DNA of 64,000 bases from Alphaproteobacteria bacterium (GCA_021325375.1 JAJPHG010000031.1:1-64000), one strand, 5' to 3'. Shown: positions 34,935 through 44,687, numbered from the stretch's first letter. Numbers and translations: made by a program. The notes: generated by a model from the letters alone, not told the origin.

Positions 34935-37871
34935 ATGGGGACGGGATCGCGTATCTGTACGGCGGTGCTGGTTTTGGCGGTCGGAGCGGCCAAGGCCTAT
35001 GCCTCGGCGACGTGTCCGGAAGAGCAGGCGACGCAGCAGCTTCCCACCGATCTTGCGCGTTGCGCGATGCTCGAGAAGGACGTGCGCCGGCCGGGCGCGT
35101 TTGCGCTCAACGTCTATGAGGAGAAGCTCAACGAGTTTCTCGGCCACATGTGTCACCGTAACGAGAAGGCGGGCTGGGTGCACGACAAGGGCGTGCGCGA
35201 CACCGGGCCGTGGGTCGGCACCTATGCCGGCGGTCAATGGAGCGGGCGCTATTTCGGCACGCATGCGCCCGTGGTCATCTGGTATTCGCCGGACATGCTC
35301 GCGTGGCTGCACGCGAACCGGCCCGAAGGAAAGCCCGCGCCGAAGAACCCCGCGCCGGTCCCCGACGGCGCGATGATGGTCAAGGAGATGTACCAGCCGC
35401 CGGGCGCCGCATGCGCCGCGATCGATCCGCTGCGCCTGAAGCCGGTCAAGAACGGCGCGGCGGTGATGATACGCGATCATCAGGCGTCGAATGACGGCTG
35501 GTTCTGGGGCTGGTACGGCTTCGGCAAGGACTCGGGCTGGGCGCCGGACTGGCCCGCGGCGACGACGAGCCCCTATCCCAATATGGGCTTCGGCCAGTAC
35601 TGCACCAACTGCCACGCCTCGGCGAGCGACCATCAGACCTTCGCCGACCTCAAGAACATCAAGGGCGAGCCGGGCATTCCGCTCGTCTTCCTGAGCCAGA
35701 ACTTCTTCCTCGATCCGTCGTGGGAGGTGCAGAGCAAGCAGATCGCCCAAGCGGCGGAGCCGAACATGAACGTTCCGGCTTACGACAAGCTCTTCCTCGC
35801 CACCTTCCGCATGCCGGGCGGCATGCCCGATCCGAAGGCGATCACGCTGCCGCCATCGACCTACGACAATGTCTGGGTCAAGTCCGGTAAACCCGATGCG
35901 TCGAGCGAGTACGTTACCTCGGACCAATGCGTCGGCTGCCACAGCGCCGGCGGCACCGGGCTGCAATTCGACATGACGGAACCGGGCCCCAACGGCCTTC
36001 TCATCAACGTCTCGCCCTACGGCCTGTGGCGCGGCTCGCCGATGGGATTGGCGGGGCGCGATCCGGTGTTCTATGCGCAGCTCGCCAGCGAGACCGACAC
36101 GTTCCATCCCGGCTCCAAGCCGATGGTGCAGGACACTTGCCTGGGCTGTCACGGCATCCTCGGCCAGCGTCAATACGGCATCGATACCCGGCCTACGAGC
36201 GACGGCAAGTGCAGCCAGTTCTCGCGCGAGGCCGTGGACGCGGAGCCCTACAAGCCTGGCAATCCGCTCGAGCATCTGGCGCGCTACGGCGCGCTGGCGC
36301 GCGACGGCATCTCGTGCGCGGCCTGTCACCGCATGGTGATGGGCAAGGCCGACACTGCCAAGTTCGAGCACGCGCCGCAGAACAAATGCGTGCTCCAGCG
36401 CCAGCAAGCGCTCAATCCGGGCCTCAAGGATTTCGGCAAGACCTTCACCGGAAGCTTCCTGGTCGGCGCGCCGGACAAGCTCTATGGGCCGTTCACCGAT
36501 CCCAAGACGGTGCCGATGGACCATGCGCTCGGCAACATCCCCGAGCACAACGCCACCATCCTGCAATCGGAGACCTGCGGAAGCTGCCACACCGTGCACC
36601 TGCCGATCATGCATCCCGACCAGACGATCGGACACGTCTACGAGCAGACGACCTATCCCGAATGGGCGTTCAGCGACTACCGCACGGGCACCTCGCCCGA
36701 CGGCAACCTGCCGCACGGCAAGGGGCCGCGCGCGCAGTCGTGCCAGGGCTGCCACATGCCCAACACCGACGCGGCGAAGAAGCCCTATCGCAGCAAGATC
36801 GCCTCGATCCAGGAATACACGAACTTCCCGCAGGCCGAGCACACCGCGGCTCCGAAGGATCTGGACCTGCCTGCGCGCGACGGCTTCGCCAAGCACACGC
36901 TGGTGGGACTCAACGTCTTCCTGCTGGAGATGGCGCAGCAATTCTTCGAGACGCTGGGCATCCGCGAGGCCGATCCGATGCTGACGCAGAAAGGCGTCAA
37001 CCCGCTGCCCACGACGGAGGACGCGATGCTCGACCAGGCGCTCAACCGTACCGCCAAGATCTCGGTCGCGGACGTGCACAGCGCGGGCGGCAGCCTGAGC
37101 GCGCGCGTGACGGTCGAGAACCTGTCGGGGCACAAATTCCCGTCGGGCGTCGGCTTCCGCCGCGCCTTCGTGGAGTTCGACGTGCTCGACGGATCGGGCA
37201 CTGTCCTGTGGTCGTCGGGACGCACCAACAGCGCAGGCCTGATCGTGGGCGGCGGTGGAAAGCCGATCGCAGGCGAACTGTGGTGGAAGGACGATTGCTC
37301 TGCGCGCATCGATCCCGACAAGCGCATCCATCAGCCGCACTATCAGGAGATCGCGAGCCAGGATCAGGCGCAGATCTATCAGGAGCTCGTCTCGACGCCG
37401 CCCGACGGTCCGGGCGCGAAATGCGGCGCGAACGCGGCGCCCGCGGGACAGCTCACCACGAGCTTCCTGTCGATCTGCGCGAAAGTGAAGGACAACCGCC
37501 TTCTGCCGCACGGCTTCCTGGACCTGAAAGCGCGCGAGGACATCTCCGCGGCGCTGGGCGCCGACAAGGACATGGCCGAGGAAGCGGGTCCCGACGGCGT
37601 CGGCAACGATCCCGACTATGTCCATGGCGGCGGCGACAGGCTCACCTATCGCGTGCCGCTCGCCGAGATCCACGGCAAGCCGGCCTCGGTCCAGGCGACG
37701 CTCTACTATCAGGCGACTCCGCCCTTCTTCCTCCAGGACCGCTTCTGCACGTCCAAGAGCGTCGACACCAAGCGGCTGTTCTATGTGGCGGGGAACCTGA
37801 AGCTCACCAAGCCGCAGATCCAGGGCTGGAAGCTCAAACTCGTGGAAAGCGCTCCGGCGCGCGTGCCCTGA
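34935..37871 (+). CDS. six-heme secreted cytochrome c
   Basis: A 978-residue secreted protein with six CxxCH heme motifs starting at residues 223 (CTNCH), 332 (CVGCH), 402 (CLGCH), 461 (CAACH), 548 (CGSCH) and 603 (CQGCH). An N-terminal signal peptide is followed by about 190 residues without hemes. The C-terminal 350 residues are heme-free and beta-rich (VTVENLSGHKFPSGVGFRRA), as in cytochrome c-554-like multiheme proteins. It probably moves electrons in the periplasm. No reductase or oxidase partner is encoded beside it. The ATG at 34935, with GGAGGG five bases ahead, is preferred over 34923. Confidence 0.88.
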   Translation: MGTGSRICTAVLVLAVGAAKAYASATCPEEQATQQLPTDLARCAMLEKDVRRPGAFALNVYEEKLNEFLGHMCHRNEKAGWVHDKGVRDTGPWVGTYAGGQWSGRYFGTHAPVVIWYSPDMLAWLHANRPEGKPAPKNPAPVPDGAMMVKEMYQPPGAACAAIDPLRLKPVKNGAAVMIRDHQASNDGWFWGWYGFGKDSGWAPDWPAATTSPYPNMGFGQYCTNCHASASDHQTFADLKNIKGEPGIPLVFLSQNFFLDPSWEVQSKQIAQAAEPNMNVPAYDKLFLATFRMPGGMPDPKAITLPPSTYDNVWVKSGKPDASSEYVTSDQCVGCHSAGGTGLQFDMTEPGPNGLLINVSPYGLWRGSPMGLAGRDPVFYAQLASETDTFHPGSKPMVQDTCLGCHGILGQRQYGIDTRPTSDGKCSQFSREAVDAEPYKPGNPLEHLARYGALARDGISCAACHRMVMGKADTAKFEHAPQNKCVLQRQQALNPGLKDFGKTFTGSFLVGAPDKLYGPFTDPKTVPMDHALGNIPEHNATILQSETCGSCHTVHLPIMHPDQTIGHVYEQTTYPEWAFSDYRTGTSPDGNLPHGKGPRAQSCQGCHMPNTDAAKKPYRSKIASIQEYTNFPQAEHTAAPKDLDLPARDGFAKHTLVGLNVFLLEMAQQFFETLGIREADPMLTQKGVNPLPTTEDAMLDQALNRTAKISVADVHSAGGSLSARVTVENLSGHKFPSGVGFRRAFVEFDVLDGSGTVLWSSGRTNSAGLIVGGGGKPIAGELWWKDDCSARIDPDKRIHQPHYQEIASQDQAQIYQELVSTPPDGPGAKCGANAAPAGQLTTSFLSICAKVKDNRLLPHGFLDLKAREDISAALGADKDMAEEAGPDGVGNDPDYVHGGGDRLTYRVPLAEIHGKPASVQATLYYQATPPFFLQDRFCTSKSVDTKRLFYVAGNLKLTKPQIQGWKLKLVESAPARVP

Positions 37872-37908
37872 TGGTCTAGGATCGCCCCGGCCCCACGGGA
37901 GATGCCTT

Positions 37909-38676
37909 GTGATCCTTTTGCGCGCATTTCTGGCGATGGCGATCGTCGCGTCGCCCGTTTGCGCGCGTGCGAACGCCGTCGTCCCGCCCTGCGGCGCGGC
38001 GGAAAAGCCGGCCTTCCCCGAACCCGGACCGATGGTGGAAACAACCATCCTTGACGCTGCCGAAAGCAGCCGCTGGACACCGCCCGCCTGCACCGGTTGG
38101 CCGCCCGCGTCGCATTCAAAGCTGGTTCTGGGCGTCGCGGGCAGCTTTCGTTTCGCGGGAACCAGCGAGGACCTGTTGACGCGTCTTGGCGCGATCTCGC
38201 AGCTGCCGAAAATCCGCTACTGGTCGAAGAGCGCCGGCAGCTGGCGCGCGGTCGCGACGGCCGCCTCGGCTCTTTCGAACCCGAGCCCGAGCAGCCACCG
38301 CGCGGATTTCGCTCAGGCCGAGCTTCAGCCCCGCAGCGAACACTATTTTTGGGAGAACGACAGCCGCGCGGGCGAGATCGTGTACAAGATCGCCGTGCGG
38401 GAGCGCGCAGCCGACCGCGCGGTCGTCACGCGGGAGAACGTCACGCCGATGGGGCAATTTCCGATCCTCACCTTCGATCCGGGATCGTCGCAAGCGGCGA
38501 TATTCCTCGTCCGCCGCGGGCCAGACCTCTGGGGCGTCTACATCCTGGAGCGGGTGACCGACGGCGAAAGGTCGCTGATCGGGATCCCGAGCGAGTCGAT
38601 TGTCAATCGCGACGCCGCACTCTTCCGCTACATAGCCGGCATGCCGACCGACAAGGCCCCTGCTCCGTTTCATTAA
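37909..38676 (+). CDS. secreted protein of unknown function
   Basis: A 255-residue protein starting at GTG, with a signal peptide (LLRAFLAMAIVASPVCARA). The mature part is mixed alpha/beta, with YFWENDSRAGEIVYKIAVRE and GPDLWGVYILERVTDGERSL as the most structured stretches. No family is recognised. It follows the cytochrome gene by 37 bases on the same strand, so the two may be co-transcribed and functionally linked. Confidence 0.7.
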   Translation: MILLRAFLAMAIVASPVCARANAVVPPCGAAEKPAFPEPGPMVETTILDAAESSRWTPPACTGWPPASHSKLVLGVAGSFRFAGTSEDLLTRLGAISQLPKIRYWSKSAGSWRAVATAASALSNPSPSSHRADFAQAELQPRSEHYFWENDSRAGEIVYKIAVRERAADRAVVTRENVTPMGQFPILTFDPGSSQAAIFLVRRGPDLWGVYILERVTDGERSLIGIPSESIVNRDAALFRYIAGMPTDKAPAPFH

Positions 38677-38741
38677 ACCGGGGCGGCTTGACCGGATTCC
38701 CCCAAAACACCATATGATCGCTCGGCTTTAGGGATTTTCGC

Positions 38742-39173
38742 ATGCTGTCTCAGAAGGCGCGCTACGCCTTGCACGCGCTGATCGTCCTCGCCGAACATGG
38801 CGGGCGCGAGCCGATGATGATCGCCGACATCGCGGAAGAGGCCGGCGTGCCGCGCAAATTCCTCGAGCAGATCCTGCTGGGCTTGAAGAAGCGCGGCATC
38901 GTGCAGAGCATGCGCGGCCGCGCCGGCGGCTATCGGCTGGGGCGCCCGGCGAAGGAGATCTCCTTCGCCGACATCATCCGCGAGACCGACGGCCCGCTCG
39001 CGCTCAGCCCCTGCGTCAGCGTGACCGCCTATCACCGCTGCCCCGACTGCGTGGACGAGGCGACCTGCGCGATCCGCAGGGTGCTGCTCGCCGCGCGCGA
39101 CGCGACCGCGCAGGTGCTGGAATCGCGCACCCTGGCGCAAGCGATCGCCGGCGCGAAACGTTCCCGCGCATGA
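38742..39173 (+). CDS. Rrf2-family transcriptional regulator
   Basis: A 143-residue Rrf2 regulator. The winged helix (MLSQKARYALHALIVLAEHG, then AEEAGVPRKFLEQILLGLKK, then GRAGGYRLGRP) is standard. Four cysteines follow (C91, C100, C103, C109 in CVSVTAYHRCPDCVDEATC), which may hold an Fe-S cluster, as in IscR/NsrR-type sensors; the spacing is not IscR-like. It could sense redox or nitric oxide, which would fit the cytochrome gene upstream. Confidence 0.9.
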   Translation: MLSQKARYALHALIVLAEHGGREPMMIADIAEEAGVPRKFLEQILLGLKKRGIVQSMRGRAGGYRLGRPAKEISFADIIRETDGPLALSPCVSVTAYHRCPDCVDEATCAIRRVLLAARDATAQVLESRTLAQAIAGAKRSRA

Positions 39174-39187
39174 CGCGTTACCGCTCC

Positions 39188-39439
39188 ATGAAGACGATCC
39201 TCGCAGCAGCCCTGCTGTTCTCGACCGCCGCTCTCGCGCAGACCGACAACCGCCCCACGACCGGCGCCGCCGACGCTCCCAAGACCACGACCAGCGCGAC
39301 GGAGAGGAAGACCACCGACGCAGCCGGGTTGGGCGTGCCCGTCCCCGGCACGACGGACGCCGCGCATGCGCCGGCGAAGGCGGGGGTGCATCATCGTCGT
39401 CACCATCCGCCTGCGACCACGCCCGGCGCGCCGCACTGA
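39188..39439 (+). CDS. short secreted Thr/Pro/His-rich protein
   Basis: An 83-residue protein if started at ATG 39188, which gives a clean signal peptide (MKTILAAALLFSTAALAQ). An alternative ATG at 39170 overlaps the Rrf2 stop. The mature part is low-complexity (Thr, Ala, Pro) with a histidine-rich stretch (HHRRHHPP) that might bind metal. No family is recognised. Confidence 0.5.
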   Translation: MKTILAAALLFSTAALAQTDNRPTTGAADAPKTTTSATERKTTDAAGLGVPVPGTTDAAHAPAKAGVHHRRHHPPATTPGAPH

Positions 39440-39443
39440 GAAT

Positions 39444-40226
39444 CTACTTCGCCAGCTTCTTTCTCGCCTTCTTCGACCATTCGAAGACGACCTTGCGGTC
39501 GGGGCGCGTGAGCTTCTTGTCCTTGTCCTTGTAGTCGAAGCTGTCGAGCAGGTCGCGCAACAGCTCCAGACGCGCGACCTTCTTCTCGTCGGTTTTCACG
39601 ATGCGCCAGGGCGCACGTTCGTGGCCGGTGCGCGCGAACATGTCGTCGCGCGCCTTGGAATAGTCGTGCCACTTCTTCTGCGCCGCCTCGTCGACGGGCG
39701 AGATCTTCCATTGCTTGAGCGGATCGTCGCGCCGCGCTTCCAGGCGCCTGGCCTGCTCGTCCTTGGAGATATCGAGATAGTATTTGCGCAAGCCGATGCC
39801 GTTGCGCATCAGGAGGTATTCGAACGGGCCGACCGAATCGAAGAACACCTCCACCTCCTCCTCGGTGCAGAAGCCCATCACGCGCTCGACGCCGACGCGG
39901 TTGTACCAGGAGCGGTTGAAGACGACGAACTCCTCGCCCGCCGGCAGGAACGGGACGAAGCGCTGGAAGTACCATTGCGTGTCCTCGCGGCTGGAAGGCT
40001 TTCCCGGTGCATGCACGCGCGTCTCGCGCGGGCTCATATGCTCGGTCAGCCGCTTGATCGCGCCGTCCTTGCCCGCGCCGTCGCGGCCTTCCAGGATGAT
40101 CAGCACCCGCGCGCCGTCCGCGATCAGCTTGCGCTGCAGCTTGACGAGCTCGATCTGCAGATCGCGCAGCTTGCGCCTGTAGTGATGATCGTCCTCGTTG
40201 TCGTCGTCATCGTGTTTCTTGGACAT
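39444..40226 (-). CDS. ppk2: polyphosphate kinase 2 (PPK2)
   Basis: A 260-residue PPK2 enzyme, which transfers phosphate between polyphosphate and nucleotides. It has the Walker A-like loop GRDGAGKDG, the lid region TRVHAPGKPSSRE, and FNRSWYNRVGVERVMGF (Walker B/lid). It ends with a DYKDKDKKL basic tail. The length and single domain fit class I PPK2. Its start shares one base with the stop of the ABC ATPase gene upstream, so it is probably the last gene of that operon. Confidence 0.92.
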   Translation of the reverse strand: MSKKHDDDDNEDDHHYRRKLRDLQIELVKLQRKLIADGARVLIILEGRDGAGKDGAIKRLTEHMSPRETRVHAPGKPSSREDTQWYFQRFVPFLPAGEEFVVFNRSWYNRVGVERVMGFCTEEEVEVFFDSVGPFEYLLMRNGIGLRKYYLDISKDEQARRLEARRDDPLKQWKISPVDEAAQKKWHDYSKARDDMFARTGHERAPWRIVKTDEKKVARLELLRDLLDSFDYKDKDKKLTRPDRKVVFEWSKKARKKLAK

Positions 40227-40942
40227 CAGACCAACCTCCAGGGCACCAGCGCGCCGTCCGCGCGCAGGACGGCGATGCCGAACACTCTTGCCAACGTCTC
40301 ATCGGACAGATCGGTTGCAGCGAGCCGGCCCTCATGTAGCACCAGAACCTCGTCGCAATGCCGCGAGGCGAGCGCGAGGTCGTGCAATGTGACCGCGACC
40401 GTGGTGCCGCGCGCAGCCTCGCCGCGCAACAGGTCCATCAGGCGAAGCTGATGCGCGGGGTCGAGGAACGCGGCCGGCTCGTCGGCGAGCAGCACCGGCG
40501 CCTGCGTCGCAAGCGCCCGGGCCAGCAGCACGCGTGCGCGCTCGCCCGCGGAAAGCTCGTCGATGCGGCGTTCGGCGAAGGCTCCCGCGTCGGCACGCGC
40601 CAGCGCATCGGCCACCGCGCGCGCGTCGCGGTCGCGATGCGGCAGGCGGCCGAGCGTCACCAGATCGCGCGCCGGCACCGGCCAATGCGCATCGCCGCCC
40701 TGCGGCAGATAGGCGATCGTTCGCGCTAAGGCCTCGCGCGACCATTCCTCCACGGCGCGGTCCTGCACCGTCACCTTGCCCGTATGCGGCAGAAGGCCGA
40801 GCGCCGCGCGCAACAGGCTCGTCTTGCCCGCGCCGTTGGGGCCGACGATGCCGGTGACCTTGCCGGGCACCAGCCGCGCGCTCACCTCGCGCAACGCGGC
40901 ACGGCCCGCATATCCGGCGCCTACGCGGTCGAAGACGATCAT
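40226..40942 (-). CDS. iron-siderophore/cobalamin-type ABC transporter ATPase
   Basis: A 238-residue ABC ATPase of the FecE/BtuD type. Walker A is GPNGAGKT, the signature LSAGERARV, Walker B VLLADEPAAFLD and the switch histidine in TLHDLALA. It overlaps the permease gene by four bases and powers import through it. Order and overlaps show one operon of binding protein, permease and ATPase. Confidence 0.91.
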   Translation of the reverse strand: MIVFDRVGAGYAGRAALREVSARLVPGKVTGIVGPNGAGKTSLLRAALGLLPHTGKVTVQDRAVEEWSREALARTIAYLPQGGDAHWPVPARDLVTLGRLPHRDRDARAVADALARADAGAFAERRIDELSAGERARVLLARALATQAPVLLADEPAAFLDPAHQLRLMDLLRGEAARGTTVAVTLHDLALASRHCDEVLVLHEGRLAATDLSDETLARVFGIAVLRADGALVPWRLV

Positions 40943-41934
40943 GCCTCGCGCCTCAGCTTCAGGATCAGAGTGAAGAAGAACGGCGCACCCAGCATCGCGG
41001 TGACGACGCCCAGCCGAAGCTGCTCGCTCGGATCGATGCTGCGCACCAGCACGTCGGACGCCGCAACCAGCAATGCGCCGCCGAACGCCGACGGCAGGAT
41101 GAGCTGCGCCGGGCGGTAGCCGAAGAGCGGCCGCAACAGATGCGGCACGACGAGGCCGACGAAGCTGACCGCGCCGGCCGCCGCCGTCGCAGCTCCCGTC
41201 GCCAGCGCCACGCCGAGCACGACGCGCATGCGCACGCTTGTGACGTCGATGCCGAGGCTCCGCGCCGCCTCCTCGCCCAGGGTCAGCGCGTCCAGCCCGC
41301 GCGCGGCGCTGAGCAGGAGCGCGATGCCGATGACGATGAGCGGCGCCGCGAAGGCGAGGTCGGTCAGGGTGCGGTCCTTGAGCGAGCCCATCATCCACAG
41401 CACCATCTCGGCCATCGCGTAAGGGTTGGCGGCGAAGGTGAGCGCGAGCGCGGTCAGCGCCACCGCGAGGCTCGAGATCGCCACGCCCGCGAGCACCAGC
41501 GCCATCACGCCCGCGCCCTTGCGCGCTAGAACAAAGAGGATGCTTGCGGACGCGAGCGCGCCCAGGATCGCGAACGCGGGAAGCAGCGCCGGGCTCAGCG
41601 CCGCGAAGCCGAAATAGAGCGCGACCACCGCGCCCAATCCCGCGCAGGACGTCACGCCCGTGACGTCGGGCGAGGCGAGCGGATTGCGGAACAGGCCCTG
41701 CAGCGCGGCGCCGCTCGCGCCCAACGCAGCGCCGACGAACAGCGCCAGTCCCGCGCGCGGCAGGCGTATCTCGCGCGCCACGATCGCCGCGATACCGTGG
41801 CCGCCGAAGAGCCCATCGAGGAGTTCCTTCGGCGCGATGTGCGTGGGGCCGAGGAAGAACGACATCGCCGCCGCGAGGATCGCGGCCGATGCGAGCAGAT
41901 ACGACGCAGACTTGCCGGGAAGTAGCGTACTCAT
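40939..41934 (-). CDS. FecCD/BtuC-type ABC transporter permease
   Basis: A 331-residue polytopic permease with the FecCD hallmarks: LPRAGLALFVGAALGASGAA then LQGLFRNPLASPDVTG near the N-terminus, and SFVGLVVPHLLRPLFG with the cytoplasmic coupling loop. Members import ferric siderophores, heme or cobalamin. The first bases overlap the binding-protein gene (ATGA-type overlap) and the last overlap the ATPase gene. Confidence 0.92.
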   Translation of the reverse strand: MSTLLPGKSASYLLASAAILAAAMSFFLGPTHIAPKELLDGLFGGHGIAAIVAREIRLPRAGLALFVGAALGASGAALQGLFRNPLASPDVTGVTSCAGLGAVVALYFGFAALSPALLPAFAILGALASASILFVLARKGAGVMALVLAGVAISSLAVALTALALTFAANPYAMAEMVLWMMGSLKDRTLTDLAFAAPLIVIGIALLLSAARGLDALTLGEEAARSLGIDVTSVRMRVVLGVALATGAATAAAGAVSFVGLVVPHLLRPLFGYRPAQLILPSAFGGALLVAASDVLVRSIDPSEQLRLGVVTAMLGAPFFFTLILKLRREA

Positions 41935-42776
41935 CGCGTGCGGCTTCTCGCTTGCTCGCCAAGGGCGGTGAAGGTCGCGGCGGCGTCCAGCGACCACGGG
42001 CCCGGGCAGAGAAGCGGCGTGAGCTTCGTCCATGCGACATGGCTCTTCACCGCGGCAAGAGCGGGATGGTGCTGCACCAGATCGGCGCGCGAATTGGGCG
42101 TGGCGCGCTCGCCGCTCAGGATCAGCAGCTCCGGGGCGTGCGCGATCACGCTTTCCACCGGGAGTGTGTCGGTGCGCGTCGGCTTGAGCTCGGGGGCGAC
42201 GTCTTCCAACCCCGAAAGCGTCATGATCTCGTCGGTCACGCCGCCCGCGGTCGCATAGCCGTTCGGCTCGTAGATCAAGGTGCGCACCGAAGGCTTCGGC
42301 GCCGCCGCGCGCGCCTGTGCGATGGCGCGATCCATCTCCAGAAGCATCGCCGCCGCCCGCTCTCGCGCGCCGAGCTTGTCGCCGAGCATCGTGGTGATGC
42401 GCCGCACATCGGCGAGCGACATCGCCCATGGCACGTCGAGCACCGGCACGCCTGCCCGCGCGAGCTGGGCATGCAGCGACGGCATCGTGCCGGAATACAT
42501 CACCACCAGATCGGGATCGAAGCGCAGCACCGTCTCCGCCGAAGGCCGGATCGCGGGGATGCCGAGCGCGGCATCGGCGATGGTCGAGACGACCGGGCGG
42601 CGGTCCGTCGCCTCGAAGGAAAGCGCCGCGATGTGCTCGCGCGGCAACAGGCGGAAGACATATTCGTCGGTGCAGAGGAAGGTCGAGACCACCCGGCGGG
42701 GGGCCGCAGCTGCTTGATTCCCAAGGAAGATCAAGCCCAAGACCGCGGCGGCAAGCCAGCCATGCGCCACACGCAT
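41931..42776 (-). CDS. FecB/BtuF-type periplasmic binding protein
   Basis: A 281-residue class-III solute-binding protein with a signal peptide (residues 1-24). The mature start RRVVSTFLCTDEYVFRLLPR and the segment ETVLRFDPDLVVMYSG are typical of cobalamin- and siderophore-binding members. It is the first gene of the importer operon. No TonB receptor or B12 gene lies nearby, so the ligand (B12, heme or siderophore) is open. Confidence 0.88.
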   Translation of the reverse strand: MRVAHGWLAAAVLGLIFLGNQAAAAPRRVVSTFLCTDEYVFRLLPREHIAALSFEATDRRPVVSTIADAALGIPAIRPSAETVLRFDPDLVVMYSGTMPSLHAQLARAGVPVLDVPWAMSLADVRRITTMLGDKLGARERAAAMLLEMDRAIAQARAAAPKPSVRTLIYEPNGYATAGGVTDEIMTLSGLEDVAPELKPTRTDTLPVESVIAHAPELLILSGERATPNSRADLVQHHPALAAVKSHVAWTKLTPLLCPGPWSLDAAATFTALGEQARSRTR

Positions 42777-42830
42777 ATTGCGGGGATAGAATCTGCCTAC
42801 CACCTGTCGCCTGCCAAACCGGGAGAATCC

Positions 42831-44663
42831 ATGCGCACCAATTTCGTCACATTCGCGCTCGCCGCAAGCGTCGCGACCGCGCCCGCTTATGCCACAACCG
42901 CCGCCGACGTTCTCGCGGCCAACAAGGCCGCTTCGGGCGCAGCCGCCTGGGACGGCAAGGGAGCCCTCAGAATCGAATTCGCCTATGTTGGCCAGGGCAT
43001 GACCGGCACCGTCGTCTCGGTCGACGACGTGCAGGCCGGGCGCTGGATCGACGACGCCAAGATCGGCCCGGCCACGCAGACGCAAGGTTTCGACGGCGCC
43101 CATACCTGGGTGCGCGACCAGTCCGGCACGGTCACGCAACAGGACGGCGGCGACGCGCGGCAGCTCGCATTCAACGAAGGCTATCGCCGCGCCAATCTGT
43201 GGTGGCGGGCCGACCGCGGCGGCGCCAATGTCGTCTCCGACGGCACGAAGTCCGACGGCGGCGCGAGCTACGACGTGCTGACCGTGACGCCCAAGGACGG
43301 CAAGCCGTTCGACGCCTGGTTCGACGCCAAGACGCATCTGCTCGCGCGCACCGTCGAGCAGCAGGGCCCGCAGGTCGCCACCACGACGCTTTCCGACTAC
43401 CGCGTCTATGACGGCGTCGAGCTGCCCGCCAAGACCGTCGTCAGCATGGGCGACGCGAAATACGACCAGGCCGAGACGATCGCCTCGGCCGCCTTCGAGC
43501 CGATGCCCGCGGACGCGGTGTTCGCGATGCCGGCGAGCGACGTCGCGGACTTCTCCATCGCCGGCGGCGCGGCCGAGACCACGCTGCCCTTCCAGCTCGT
43601 CAACAACCACATCTATGCGCCGGTCGCGGTGAACGGAAAGCCATACACCTTCATCTTCGACAGCGGCGGCGTGAACGTGGTGACGCCGCCGACCGCCAAG
43701 GAGCTGGGTCTCGAAACCACCGGCCACATCCAAGGCAATGGCAGCGGTTCGGGCCACATGGATTTCGGCCTGACCAGGGTCCAGACGCTGCGCATCGGCA
43801 ATGCCACGATCTCCGACCAGGTGCTTCCGGTGGCGCCGCTGAACGAGCTGGCCCCGGCCGAAGGCTTGGTGGACGACGGCATGATCGGCTTCGAGACCTT
43901 CCGGCGTTTCGTCACCGTCGTCGACTACGGCGCGAACAAGCTCACCTTCATCGATCCCAAGAAGTTCGATGCGAGGGATTCGGGCACGCCGGTCCCGTTC
44001 CAGTTCTACGGCAACACGCTCGTCGTGGAGGCGAGCTATGCCGGCCATCGCGGCCAGTTCATCGTGGACACCGGCGCGCGCATGTCGCTCACCTTGAATA
44101 CGCCCTTCGTCAAGGCCAGCGGGCTCAGCGTCGGATCGGCCAAGTCGGTCGCGGGCGTGACCGGCTGGGGCATCGGAGGGCCGACCCGCTCGCAGGTCAT
44201 GCGGGGCGCGCCGCTCGCGCTTGGGTCGTTCACCGTCGATCATCCGGTCGCCGAGCTCTCGACCGACACCGCCGGCTCGAACAGCGACGCGGCGCTGGCA
44301 GGCAATATCGGCGCGGGCATCCTCAAGCGCTATGTCGTCACGCTCGACTACGGCCATCAGCTCATCTACCTGAAGCCGATCGGCGGCAAGATCGCCGATC
44401 TCGACACCTTCGACCGCGCCGGGCTCTGGCTGAACCAGGATCCGGCCGGCTTCACCGTCATCGATGCGATGAGCGGCGCCCCGTCCTTCGAAGCGGGACT
44501 GCGCGCCGGCGATCTGATCACCGCCGTCGACGGCAAGCCCACGTCGGGGATCAAGCTCTACGAGCTGCGCAAGAGGCTGCGCAACGAGGCGCCCGGCACG
44601 GTCGTGACCTTCGCCGTCAAGGGCAAGGGCGACGTGAAGGTGACGCTCAGGGATCTGATATAA
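42831..44663 (+). CDS. secreted retropepsin-like aspartic protease with PDZ domain
   Basis: A 610-residue protein with a signal peptide (MRTNFVTFALAASVATAPAYA) and an N-terminal beta-rich domain to about residue 245. Two aspartyl-protease-like repeats follow, with FIFDSGG (about 278) and FIVDTGA (about 411), so both catalytic Asp motifs occur in one chain. A C-terminal PDZ domain (AGLRAGDLITAVDGKPTSGI) completes it. It probably cleaves or binds periplasmic proteins. The CAAX protease that follows 24 bases later may be functionally linked. A broken copy of this pair is at 10797-11971. Confidence 0.87.
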   Translation: MRTNFVTFALAASVATAPAYATTAADVLAANKAASGAAAWDGKGALRIEFAYVGQGMTGTVVSVDDVQAGRWIDDAKIGPATQTQGFDGAHTWVRDQSGTVTQQDGGDARQLAFNEGYRRANLWWRADRGGANVVSDGTKSDGGASYDVLTVTPKDGKPFDAWFDAKTHLLARTVEQQGPQVATTTLSDYRVYDGVELPAKTVVSMGDAKYDQAETIASAAFEPMPADAVFAMPASDVADFSIAGGAAETTLPFQLVNNHIYAPVAVNGKPYTFIFDSGGVNVVTPPTAKELGLETTGHIQGNGSGSGHMDFGLTRVQTLRIGNATISDQVLPVAPLNELAPAEGLVDDGMIGFETFRRFVTVVDYGANKLTFIDPKKFDARDSGTPVPFQFYGNTLVVEASYAGHRGQFIVDTGARMSLTLNTPFVKASGLSVGSAKSVAGVTGWGIGGPTRSQVMRGAPLALGSFTVDHPVAELSTDTAGSNSDAALAGNIGAGILKRYVVTLDYGHQLIYLKPIGGKIADLDTFDRAGLWLNQDPAGFTVIDAMSGAPSFEAGLRAGDLITAVDGKPTSGIKLYELRKRLRNEAPGTVVTFAVKGKGDVKVTLRDLI

Positions 44664-44687
44664 GAGAAGGGCCGCGGAGGGGCGCCC

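Noticed and set aside
42777..42830. Possible cobalamin riboswitch before the binding-protein gene
   Set aside because: Only 54 bases separate the divergent genes, and the B12-box is not convincingly present.
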